From contig CM022944.1 in assembly GCA_012931725.1 (NCBI GenBank), positions 36,178,539 through 36,242,538 of the forward strand: a stretch of DNA of 64,000 bases, given 5' to 3'. The notes under the pieces were generated by a model. It saw only the letters and a list, made by a program, of their open reading frames with translations. It was not told where the DNA came from and searched no databases. Positions 44,228 through 53,452 of the stretch are shown here, one piece after another (position 1 is the first letter of the stretch; each line of letters begins with the position of its first letter). Position numbers and translations under genes: made by a program. Source of the DNA: Litsea cubeba. Its lineage: Eukaryota; Streptophyta; Magnoliopsida; Laurales; Lauraceae.

Positions 44228-47200
44228 CTAAGGATTAGGAGAGTGAGTAACTCCTAATTTTTTCCGGAGATACTCGAAGACTTCCTTTGGCAGAGGTTTT
44301 GTGAAGATATCAGCAACTTGCTCAGTAGTTGGAACATATTCCAACTTTACCTCACCGTCTGCAACCTTTTTCTTGATAAAGTGATAGCGGATTGCAACAT
44401 GCTTCGTTCTAGAATGCTGAACAGGATTCTTAGAGATGTAAATTGCACTTTTGTTGTCACAGAGGATCGGCGTAGGATCCGTTATCGGAACTCCTAGATC
44501 AGAGAGCATTTGCCGCATCCATAACACTTGCGTACAACAAGTTGCCGCTGCAATATATTCCGCTTCCGCTGTAGAAAGGGATACTGAATCTTGTTTCTTA
44601 CTGTGCCATGCCACCAACCTTTCACCGAGATAGAATGCACCACCGCTTGTACTCTTGCGATCATCTATACATCCAGCCCAATCGGCGTCAGAGTATGCAA
44701 CAAGAGTGAAGGATTTGCCTTTAGGATACCAAATGCCAAGCTCCATGGTACCTTTCAGATATCGAAATATCCTTTTTACTGCTGTAAGGTGCGTCTCAGT
44801 TGGTGATGCTTGAAATCGAGCCACCATACATACTGCTTGCAGAAGATCCGGTCTTGTAGCAGTCAAATAAAGCAAGCTTCCTATCATAGAACGATAAGTA
44901 GTGTGATCAACGGACGAACCCTTATCATCTTTGCTTAGCTTTGTGTTCGTTGTCATTGGTGTGCTCACTGGCTTGCTGTCTTCCATGTTAAAACGCTTCA
45001 GCATTTCCTTGATGTATTTCATCTGTGATATGAAGATACCATGTTTCAGCTGCTGAACTTGTAAACCAAGGAAGAACTTTAGTTCTCCAAGCATTGACAT
45101 CTCAAATTCTTTCTTCATCTCTTCAGCAAAATTCCTGCACATTTCCTCATCATTGCCACCAAAGATTATGTCATCGACATAAACAATAACAACCAGCTGT
45201 TTGCTCAACTCTGTTTTGACATAAAGATTGCTATCAACCAGTCCTTTTCCAAAGCCGATCTTGCGGAGATAGAGGTCCAGCCTTGCATACCACGCCCTTG
45301 GCGCTTGTTTCAGCCCATAAAGAGCCTTTTTCAACTTGCACACTAGGTCTGAATTTTTGCTAATGAGAAAACCATCAGGTTGCTCAATGTAGACCTCTTC
45401 TTCAAGTAATCCATTCAAGAAGGCTGACTTTACATCCATCTGAAATACCTTGAAGGTTTTGTATGCAGCCAATGCAAGAAACATACGAATGGCTTCCAGA
45501 CGAGCCACCGGTGCAAAGGTCTCTTCAAAATCTATGCCTTCAACTTGAGCATAGCCTTTACAAACCAGCCTTGCTTTGTTTCGTATGACCGGACCATCTT
45601 CATTCAGCTTATTCCGAAAGACCCATTTAGTACCAATAACATTTTTATCGGTAGGTCTAGAAACTAGTTCCCATGTGGAGTTCTTCTCAATTTGCTCCAA
45701 CTCCTCATGCATAGCTTTCAACCAACTTTCATCGAGACTGGCTTCAGCCACAGTCTTGGGTTCAATGGTGGACACAAGTGAGTAATTGCTAACTACACTT
45801 TGTCTTGTTTTAACACCGGCCTCAGGATCTCCAATGATTTGATCCTTAGGGTGTTGCTCTACCCGAGTGCTTTTCTTTCTAGGTGTAGCATCCTCTGAGT
45901 CATCCTTTGATTTCTCAGAATCATTAGGTTCAGCCACTTCATCATCAATCTCACTCGAGTCCTCATAAACTGGACTGTCATAATGAGTTACATTCTTTGA
46001 TTCATGGTTTTCATCAATTCTAACATCGGCACTTTCTATGATTTTTCTGGTCCTTTTGTTAAGACATATGTAAGCCTTACTAGAGGATGAGTAACCCAGA
46101 AATATACCTTTATCAGCTCTTTCATCAAATTTGCCCGGATTTTGTTCAAGACGCTTGATGTAACACTTGCTACCGAAGACTCTGAAGTGCTTGACTGTTG
46201 CTTTTCTCCCAAACCATAGCTCATAAGGAGTTTTGTCTTCATGTGGCCTGATCAAGCATCGATTCTGAATGTATACAGCCGTATGGATTGCCTCCTTCCA
46301 GTATTTGTCAGCTAGCTTGCTCTCAGTTAGCATTGTGCGAGCCATCTCTTGCACGGTGCGATTTTTCCGTTCCACAACTCCATTTTGCTGTGGAGTTCTA
46401 GGGGCTGAATATTGTCTTTGAATGCCATGGTGCTCACAATAGTTAGTGAACTCTTCAGATGTGAATTCACCGCCTCGATCAGACCTTAAAATCTTGATAC
46501 GTTTTCCAAGCATATTTTCAACCTGTGCTTTAAACACTTTAAAACGATCAAGTGCTTGATGTTTATGCTTAAGAAACAATACCCATGTCATACGAGTATA
46601 ATCATCAATGCATAACATAAAATACTTATCTCCATTGGTGCTTTGAATTCGCATCGGTCCACAGAGATCAGTGTGCACTAGCTCAAGAGGTTTCTTTGAA
46701 TGATGCTCCTTTGACTTGAACATTACCCTCGTTTGCTTTCCCTTTTGGCAAGAATCGCAAATGGGGTTGGAAGGCTTTTCAACTATAGACATACCTCTGA
46801 CAGCCTTTGAATTGCAAATCTTTGACATGTTATCAAAGTTTAGATGCCCAAGGCGTTTGTGCCACAACCAACTTTCCTCTGTCCGACTCATCAAGCAAGT
46901 CTTTTCAGCTCCATCTGACAATGTATAGAGATTTCCAGCAGTCCTAGATCCAGTAGCCACTGTTTTGCCGTTGCTACACTTCTTGATAGCAAACCCATTC
47001 TTAGTGAAGACAACTTCGTGGCCTTTGTCACAGATCTGGCTCACACTAAGCAAGTTGTGTCTCAGTCCAGACACATATAAGACCTCGTCTGATTTGATCT
47101 TGTTTGCCTTTAGCTGAACAACACATTTTCCACAGATTTTGGCACCATCATTGTTACCAAACTTCACTGATCCGCCTTCATAGTGCTGTAATTTGACAAA

Positions 47201-47320
47201 TTTTTCCTTATCACCTGTCATATGGCTTGAACAGCCACTATCAAGGACCCATGGTGCTGCCTTCTTTTGTGCATTGAATGCCATTTGCACAATGAGAGAT
47301 TCCTTGGAATTATCTTCCAT
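44228..47320 (-). CDS. pol: Sirevirus Pol (protease, integrase, reverse transcriptase, RNase H)
   Basis: Intact 1030-codon frame. Protease: APWVLDSGCSSHMTGDK with the DSG at residues 27-29. GAG-pre-integrase: ESWLWHKRLGHLNFDNMSKI with CDSCQKGK giving the HHCC zinc site. Integrase core: VHTDLCGPM, CIDDYTRMTWVLF, LRSDRGGEF and QNGVVERKNRTVQEMART. Reverse transcriptase: WVFRNKLNEDG, FQMDVKSAFLNG, YGLKQAPRAWY and the catalytic VIVYVDDIIFGG. RNase H: YSDADWAGCIDDRKSTSGGA and STAEAEYIAA. It ends KKLGVTHSPNP, without an envelope-like extension. It is in the same frame as the preceding extended gag ORF, 12 bases after that ORF's TAG, so in the active element it is part of one polyprotein; the ATG at 47320 is internal. 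Confidence 0.95.
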   Translation of the reverse strand: MEDNSKESLIVQMAFNAQKKAAPWVLDSGCSSHMTGDKEKFVKLQHYEGGSVKFGNNDGAKICGKCVVQLKANKIKSDEVLYVSGLRHNLLSVSQICDKGHEVVFTKNGFAIKKCSNGKTVATGSRTAGNLYTLSDGAEKTCLMSRTEESWLWHKRLGHLNFDNMSKICNSKAVRGMSIVEKPSNPICDSCQKGKQTRVMFKSKEHHSKKPLELVHTDLCGPMRIQSTNGDKYFMLCIDDYTRMTWVLFLKHKHQALDRFKVFKAQVENMLGKRIKILRSDRGGEFTSEEFTNYCEHHGIQRQYSAPRTPQQNGVVERKNRTVQEMARTMLTESKLADKYWKEAIHTAVYIQNRCLIRPHEDKTPYELWFGRKATVKHFRVFGSKCYIKRLEQNPGKFDERADKGIFLGYSSSSKAYICLNKRTRKIIESADVRIDENHESKNVTHYDSPVYEDSSEIDDEVAEPNDSEKSKDDSEDATPRKKSTRVEQHPKDQIIGDPEAGVKTRQSVVSNYSLVSTIEPKTVAEASLDESWLKAMHEELEQIEKNSTWELVSRPTDKNVIGTKWVFRNKLNEDGPVIRNKARLVCKGYAQVEGIDFEETFAPVARLEAIRMFLALAAYKTFKVFQMDVKSAFLNGLLEEEVYIEQPDGFLISKNSDLVCKLKKALYGLKQAPRAWYARLDLYLRKIGFGKGLVDSNLYVKTELSKQLVVIVYVDDIIFGGNDEEMCRNFAEEMKKEFEMSMLGELKFFLGLQVQQLKHGIFISQMKYIKEMLKRFNMEDSKPVSTPMTTNTKLSKDDKGSSVDHTTYRSMIGSLLYLTATRPDLLQAVCMVARFQASPTETHLTAVKRIFRYLKGTMELGIWYPKGKSFTLVAYSDADWAGCIDDRKSTSGGAFYLGERLVAWHSKKQDSVSLSTAEAEYIAAATCCTQVLWMRQMLSDLGVPITDPTPILCDNKSAIYISKNPVQHSRTKHVAIRYHFIKKKVADGEVKLEYVPTTEQVADIFTKPLPKEVFEYLRKKLGVTHSPNP

Positions 47321-47332
47321 TTTCTTTGCCCT

Positions 47333-48271
47333 CTATGCCTTAACTAACTTGGGTTTCTTTTCAACCTGAAATTGGTTAGCAATAGGCAACCTACAATCCC
47401 TAGCCAAGTGTCCATAATTATAACACTTATGGCACTCAATTTTGTGGCCGTTTAGGATTGAGAAAGGGTTCCTAGTCACTAATGGACTGTTTCTAACATA
47501 GAATCTACAATCAGCTCTTTTATGTCCATATCTATTACAATGATAGCAATAACCATAGAATCTGAACATTCTTCCTTTCTTAGGTGACTGGTTAAACTCC
47601 ACAAACATTTTCTTATTGACCATCTCAATACTAGGCTGAATTTGAAGCTTTGTAGCCTTGAGAGGTATGGCACTTTGTTTCATAAACAAAGAAGGTGCAG
47701 CTTTAGAGGACTCTCCGGTCTCAAATCCAATACCAAATTTATTGTGGAAGGGCTTTTGAACTTTCAGAATTTCATTGAGTTTCATTGTCCCTTCAATTGC
47801 TTGGAGCGCTTTGAGTTTTCGGCTACTTTCCAAGTTTTCAGCCTTTGCTCTAGCGATTTCAGTTTCAAGTTTAATAGCCTCTTCCTTTTTTATACTTATT
47901 TGATTTTCAAGGACTTCCACCATTCTTTTATATTCTTCAACTTGAGTTTTCAAAGCAATAACTGAACTTTCAGATTCATGAAGAAGTTTCAGATTTTTCT
48001 TACTTGTTTTTCGTTCCATGCTAAGCTCCTCAAGTGCGGCAATGAGTTCTTCTTCAAGATTGACCTCAGCCTCCTCTTCCTCTTCCGGCTCTTGCTCCTC
48101 TTCTTCCTCAACAGTAACCATGAAGAGAGCTTCAGTTGCCTCGGCTGATTCATCATCGTCTGAAGTTTCAGACGTACTGTCATTATATTGACTGATGAAG
48201 CTTTTTGCTTTGCCCCTCTTTCTGAAATTTTTCTTCCATTTTACTCTTATCAACATAAGAGTCATCATCAT
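47333..48271 (-). pseudogene. gag: Sirevirus extended Gag, C-terminal half
   Basis: Frame of about 312 codons. A run of acidic residues (VEEEEEQEPEEEEEAEVNLE) is followed by a coiled coil (KTQVEEYKRMVEVLENQIS, KKEEAIKLETEIARAKAENL). Two zinc knuckles come near the end, CYHCNRYGHKRADC and CHKCYNYGHLARDC. Such an enlarged gag with coiled coil is a Sirevirus trait. It ends KLVKA then TAG (47333-47335), after which the same frame goes on RAKK and into pol. A TGG to TAG change would explain the stop. The first codons overlap the end of the upstream gag frame because of a frameshift. Confidence 0.8.
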
Positions 48272-49100
48272 TGTTTTCTTTCAGCGGACACTTCGCAGCA
48301 AAGTGACCAACACCGCCACAATTGAAGCATTTAAAGGGTAGCTTCCCTTTGTACTTTCCATTGCTTCCTTTCTTCAGCTTTCTAACTAATTGAGCCTCAA
48401 GCTCATCATCATCAGTATCAGCATCATGACCAGCAGTCTCTTTTCCCTTTTTCTGAACTTTGAAGGCCGCTTCTCTATCAGATGAAGACGTCTTACCTAT
48501 GCGCATCTCATAGGCAGTGAGTGAACCATGCAACTCATCCATGGTAAATTCATTCAGATCCTTGGCTTCTTCTATGGCTGAGACTTTTGAATCAAACCGG
48601 GGAAGAAGAGATCTTAGAACCTTTTTGACGATGACTGGTTCTTTAATCTCCTCCCCTAGTCCACGAATGTCATTCGTGACTTCATTCACTCGTTGCATAT
48701 ACGATTCAACATTCTCGCTTTCCTCCATGCGAAGAGACTCGAATTGAGAGCGATGAGTTTGCAATTTCGCTTCTTTGATCTTCTCATCTCCTTCATGAAT
48801 GCTTTTCAACTTGTCCCATATTTCCTTGGCTGTTTTGCATGCAATTACTTTGACTAGCTCGCTGTCCACAAGGCCACTAAAGAGTGCATTCTGCGCCTTG
48901 GAGTCGTTGTCTGCTAACTTCTTCGTTGCAGCATCAGTGGGTACGATGGCAGTATTGTAACCGACTCTGACAGTCTCCCAGACATCATAGCCAAGTGATT
49001 TGATGAAGGCCTGCATTCTGATCTTCCAGAAGGAGTAATTAGAACCATCAAACAAAGGTGCTTTCTTATTCCCTATATTGGTTGCCATGTGATTTGACAA
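48183..49100 (-). CDS. gag: Sirevirus Gag, N-terminal half
   Basis: ATG at 49100, 57 bp inside the 5' LTR. Begins with a Copia gag start (KKAPLFDGSNYSFWKIRMQA), continues through the UBN2-type capsid region (ELVKVIACKTAKEIWDKLKS, QFESLRMEESENVESYMQRV) and has the first zinc knuckle CFNCGGVGHFAAKCP. The frame then needs a +1 shift near 48225 (after GAAAAATTTC) to join the extended gag frame; the overlap is 89 bp. No canonical -1 slippery heptamer exists there, so a one-base insertion is the likely cause. Confidence 0.88.
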   Translation of the reverse strand: MSNHMATNIGNKKAPLFDGSNYSFWKIRMQAFIKSLGYDVWETVRVGYNTAIVPTDAATKKLADNDSKAQNALFSGLVDSELVKVIACKTAKEIWDKLKSIHEGDEKIKEAKLQTHRSQFESLRMEESENVESYMQRVNEVTNDIRGLGEEIKEPVIVKKVLRSLLPRFDSKVSAIEEAKDLNEFTMDELHGSLTAYEMRIGKTSSSDREAAFKVQKKGKETAGHDADTDDDELEAQLVRKLKKGSNGKYKGKLPFKCFNCGGVGHFAAKCPLKENNDDDSYVDKSKMEEKFQKEGQSKKLHQSI

Positions 49101-49137
49101 GAGATCACCCTTAGCGTGTTAAGCTTATCAAGGGAGC

Positions 49138-49157
49138 CTTGGCGCTCTGATACTAAT
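49138..49157 (-). other. Primer-binding site of the Sirevirus
   Basis: Minus strand ATTAGTATCAGAGCGCCAAG directly after the LTR end CTAACA. AGTATCAGAGC matches the usual Copia iMet-tRNA site TGGTATCAGAGC with small differences at its start. Confidence 0.8.
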
Positions 49158-50286
49158 TGTTAGATATCGCGATCACTGAGAGGGGGGGGTGAATCAGTGA
49201 TTCCTTAAAAACAGGTCCAATTTAACAACAAAAGCAAATCAAATCACACAAGGACACCAGATTTAACGTGGTTCACCAAAAGGCTACGTCCACGGTTCAA
49301 AGACTGTCCGAACACCGATCCGGAACAGGTCTGAATCTATTTAGTCGCACCAACGACAAAGAGCACCAACCCTTAAGTTTCAGATAGCACCAACTATCTA
49401 GGAAGCACCTACTCCCTTTATAATTTATCTGCACCAACAGATAGGATCATCAAACCCCTAACACCAAGCACCAACTTGATGTTCTACAGAATAAAAGTAG
49501 AGAACTTTTCTACAGCCTTTCCCCTCTACAATCTCTCTCTCTCTCAATCCCTTACAAATTGAAATTTAAAGCATAAACAGAGAGACACTTATCTTATGGA
49601 CGAATCACCATCTTCATGAGCACATTCTCGTCCACACTTGCTGTAGAAACGTGCAACACAACAGCACACAGCAACAGCACCTTCTTCTCTCCAAAACCCT
49701 CTCTTTTCTTCTCTCTTCTCTTCTCTTCTCTTCTGTGTTCTTGAAAACGAACCAATCAAGCCTTTATATAGGTTTTGGTAACCCTAAAGAGTGTTTAAAT
49801 TAGGCTAGAATTCGTTTAGAAAGAGTCCCAAACGAAATACTTAAGTTTCCTGAATTTTCGTGCAAAACTTCTATTTCTGCGCAACTCAGGTTTCCCGTGT
49901 GTTCTACCGGTAGTACTACCGGTTTAACAGATGAGATTCTCATGTCCAAACATTCTGCTGGAATATCAGCCTTTTCTACCGGTAGTACTTGCGGTTGAAC
50001 TTTCTACCGGTAGTACTTGCGGTTGACAGATGGAAATCTCAGGGTCAGCCTTTTCTACCCCTTTTCTACCCCTTTTCTACCCCTGTTCTACCGGTAGAAC
50101 TACCGGTTGACAGATGAAATTCTGATTTCCTGTACTGTTCTATTTCAGCTCTGTTTTCTCTTTGAAGCTCTATCAACACCACACTTGTGACATTGTGTTG
50201 ACAATAATTCTAACACAAGATGATACTTGAGATACTAAACACTTCAATGCTACATAAGACTTCTCAAGGCATCTCAAATTCCAACA
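49158..50286 (-). repeat. 5' LTR of the Sirevirus
   Basis: 1129 bp, same ends as the 3' LTR. Palindrome at 49906-49923. The TATA box at about 49763-49771 (TATATAAAG on the minus strand) would drive the genomic RNA. The only length difference from the 3' LTR is one extra CT in the CTCTCTCT tract. Confidence 0.93.
49763..49771 (-). promoter_or_regulatory. TATA box of the Sirevirus 5' LTR
   Basis: CCTATATAAAGGC on the minus strand, downstream (in element sense) of the palindromic cluster and unchanged in the 3' LTR. Confidence 0.7.
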
Positions 50287-51079
50287 GATACGACGCGCGG
50301 CGGCGTATACGACGAGCAATTTGAGCTTTGGTCAGCTCTGGCTGGGCTTTGACGATGAAGGATGTGCTCCCCCGGGTGCAGCAGCCGAGCCTGTCTTCTT
50401 TGTAGCTGGGCAAGGACAGTATGCGAACCCTGTCCTTCGCCTGTTGCAGCGAAGCTTTGAATTTTTGGAGTTCGGCCCCTGTAGAGATGAAGGGTCGAAT
50501 TGCAGGTTTGTAGGCCTTAGCAGGTGCTTGCAGAGGCCTTGTGATGCATGATCTGATTTTGGGCTTGTAGGAACAAGCCGGCTCATGCTGGTTTGACTTG
50601 GGAGTCGGGTTGGAGATGGGTCTCTCCTCTTTCATATAGGCAAGAGGGTAGAATTGGTTCTCCTTGAGTGGGGCCAGGAATGCTGGCTTGGTGGATGCTT
50701 GGGACCTTCTTTGTTTTGGTGAAGGTCTTGGGGACCAAGTCTTGGGATAGACCTGGTCGTTTGCGGGTCGAGGTTTTGTGGGGGTGCCACGAGCTTCGGG
50801 CCTTCTTGTGCTCGCCTTTGGTGTCACAATAGTGACACGTTGAGAGGCGACCTTCTGCTTCTTAGAAGGAGCAGTTTGTTCCTCGGGAAGTGGGAATGGT
50901 CCCAGCGTCCCAAAGACAATAGTCCGGGGAGTCGAGGTCGACCCGGAGTTCAGAGAGTTGCCGAGGGAGTTGACGCTTCAGCAGCTGATGGGGCGCTTGT
51001 AGGTGCGTGTGGTTTGCTTCTGTTGAAGCATGAGCTGGTGCTTGTTCTCATCGAAAGTAATGGTTAGCGATGCTGCCAT
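50287..51079 (-). pseudogene. gag: Gypsy copy B gag, 5' part
   Basis: ATG at 51079 in context AACAATGGC, then a frame identical in layout to copy A: MAASLTITFDENKHQLML ... TGA (50978-50980) ... VFGTLGPFPLPEEQ ... KPAFLAPLKENQFYPLAYMK ... AQIARRIRRRASY, where the Sirevirus cuts in. Apart from the shared TGA this part is undamaged; copy A's second TGA is CGA here. The N-terminal region is basic and Pro/Ser-rich with no known domain. Confidence 0.75.
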
Positions 51080-53429
51080 TGTTAGTTTTTTCGAAAAATT
51101 TCTGAAACAAGACCACATTCATTATGATCATAAATGGGAAGTTCTATGGTTTTGTCTTTTCAAATCGCTCGAGGGAGATGACCCAAGCATTATGAAGAAG
51201 GCAAAAGGCCATAGAGGGTACAATTGTTCTGATCGCATGTATGGTAAGCCCAGAATGAGCGTCCCAGTGACTGCTAGAAGCAGTTGTGAACCTAAATTCG
51301 ACTTATCAAGAAGCAGAGCTTGCTCGATGTAAGAAGAAAATAAGGTTGGAGTTAAAATGTGCCGGTCGCGAATACAGTAGACCATAAAAGGGCGTACTAG
51401 TACCGCTAGACACAAATGTTTGGAGACCGCATCCATGAGATGAGATTCTCTGTTTTGAAAGGTCAAGAATGGATTCATCAGTGAGACCAGATGGTATTCC
51501 GATCCAAATACGGTCTCAGCGATTTCCGCGAGCGCCAGTACTCAGAAGGGAATGAACCATAATTTCTCGGTTCTGAATCCAAAAATGACGAGTTTTTTTT
51601 TTTTTTCAAAGGCCAAGATCGGGTTCATCAAAGGGAACAAAAGGCATTCCAATATGAACACGGGCTCAACGATTTCCGTGAGCGCCAATGCTCAGAATGG
51701 AGGAGACCAAAATTTCTCCAATCCGAACCCAAAAATGACGGAAGTTTTTTTTTTTTTTGAAAATTTTTTTTAAATCCTCTTTTTTTTTAAAATTTATTTT
51801 TTTAAGATTTTTTTTTTAAATCTTTTTTTTATTTTTTTAAATTTATTTATTTATTTATTTTTTGAAAAAAAAAATTTTTTATTTTAAAATTTTTATTTAA
51901 AAGATTTTTATTTTGAATATTTTTTTATTTAAAAGACGAGAGAGTACACATAGGCCTCCTAACCCGGTCTTATGAAATCTCAATTGATAGAATTGCCCCC
52001 AGGTAAGGGTAGCATTACTTAATGAACCCGTTTGGAGGACCCTTGCCAAGAACAGTCAAGCTGTCTCCACACTCTGGACTAGGCTTTTCTTGAATCAACC
52101 GTGATCAAAGAACGCAGTTTGTTTAACCTTAGTGGTCTATGTCTTTTTTTAGATCCCAAATAGACTCATCGAAGAGAAACGATGGCCCAAATCCTTAGTC
52201 GAACAGGCTCAACATTTCTGCAAGCACGATGAACGATAAGAAAGGATCAAGGTTTCTCAATTTTTAATCCAAACTGAGAAATCTGATTTTTTTATTTTTT
52301 TTATTTTTTAGATCTCTAATGAACTCATCGAAGAAAAACGATGGCCCAAAAACTTAGTCAAACAGGCTCAACATTTCTGCAAGCACGATGAACGATAGGA
52401 AAGGATCAAGGTTTCTCAATTTTGAATCCAAACTGAAAAATCTAATTTTTTTTGTTTTTTATTTTTTTTAGATCTTTAATGAACTCATCGAAGAGAAACG
52501 ATGGCCCAAAACCTTAGTCGAACATGCTCAACATTTCTGCAAGCACGATGAACGATAGGAAAGGATCAAGGTTTCTCAATTTTGAATCCAAACTGAAAAA
52601 TCTGATTTTTTTTGTTTTTTGTTTTTTTTTTAGATCTTTAATGAACTCATCGAAAAGAAACGATGGCCCAAAACCTTAGTCAAACAGGCTCAACATTTCT
52701 GCAAGCACGATGAACGATGGGAAAAGATCAAGGTTTCTCAATTTTGAATCCAAACTGAAAAATCTGGTTTTTTTATTTTTTTTTAGATCTTTAATGAACT
52801 CATCGAAAAGAAACGATGGCCCAAGACTTTAGTCGAACAGGCTCAACATTTCTGCAAGCACGATGAACGATAGGAAAGGATTAAGGTTTCTCAATTTTGA
52901 ATCCAAACCGAAAAATCTGTTTTTTTTTTAGATCTTTAATGAACTCATCGAAGAGAAACGATGGCCCAAAACCTTAGTCGAACAGGCTCAACATTTCTGC
53001 AAGCACGATGAACGATAGGAAATGATCAAGGTTTCTCAATTTTGAATCCAAACTGAAGAATCTGATTATTTTGGTTTTTTTTTTAGATCTTTAATGAACT
53101 CATCGAAGAGAAACGATGGTCCAAAACCTTAGTCGAACAAACTCAACATTTCTGTAAGCACGATGAACGATAGGAAAGGATCAAGGTTTCTCAATTTTGA
53201 ATCCAAACTGAAAAATCTGATTTTTTTTTTTTTGAAAATAGAAAGAGTGGGAATAAATTCAAAGAATTAGAAATTTCCAAAAAATCTCATCTCATTTTTT
53301 TAGATGCGGAATCCAACATAGGCCACCAATTAGAAAGTAGAAAAGGAATCGAGAAAAGAAGTATAAGCATAGAGCAAAAGATCTGATATGCAAATATTTC
53401 ATTTCTAGCATCGTGTTCTCCAATGAACG
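51080..53429 (-). other. Gypsy copy B leader
   Basis: Aligns with copy A 4091-5880 but is longer because of four additional array units. It includes the A/T-rich tract (about 51740-51935) and the GGCCTCCTAACCCGGTCTTA block at about 51953. No ORF is credible. Confidence 0.7.
52150..53220 (-). repeat. Leader tandem repeat, 7 units (copy B)
   Basis: Units begin near 52152, 52311, 52470, 52632, 52785, 52930 and 53086 (145-162 bp each), with AGATCTTTAATGAACTCATC at most unit starts and CAGGCTCAACATTTCTGCAA inside. Copy A has only three units, so the array expanded or shrank between copies. Confidence 0.88.
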
Positions 53430-53452
53430 AGTCCCACCGGGTGTAGCCAGCT
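53430..53452 (-). other. Putative primer-binding site of Gypsy copy B
   Basis: Minus strand AGCTGGCTACACCCGGTGGG then ACT, next to the LTR end GGTCCATCA; one extra T relative to copy A. Confidence 0.55.

Larger units (their letters stand above)
42798..50286 (-). mobile_element. Ty1/Copia Sirevirus, complete, nested in Gypsy B gag
   Basis: 7489 bp with two near-identical LTRs (1127 and 1129 bp) and the perfect duplication GATAC. Minus-strand order: 5' LTR, iMet-type PBS, gag, extended gag, pol (PR-INT-RT-RH), several polypurine tracts, 3' LTR. Assignment to Sireviruses rests on the WVLDSGCSSHMTGD protease, the enlarged gag with coiled coil and extra zinc knuckles, multiple AAAGGGGGAG tracts before the 3' LTR and repeated CCGG-containing palindromes in the LTR, all known hallmarks. 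By eye the LTRs differ at about 18 positions plus a CT dinucleotide, a recent insertion. The gag frame is broken once and one TAG separates gag from pol. Confidence 0.93.

Noticed and set aside
47333..47335. Functional gag-pol readthrough TAG in the Sirevirus
   Set aside because: Suppression of a UAG is described for SIRE1 between pol and the envelope-like ORF, not here, and a TGG to TAG mutation explains it; kept as a lesion.
48183..48271. Programmed frameshift between Sirevirus gag frames
   Set aside because: The needed shift is +1 and the site lacks a canonical slippery heptamer; a one-base insertion is simpler. Not excluded by sequence alone.
52150..53220. Regularly spaced repeats that could suggest a CRISPR array
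   Set aside because: Units of 145-165 bp repeat almost completely with no unique spacers, inside a plant retrotransposon leader.
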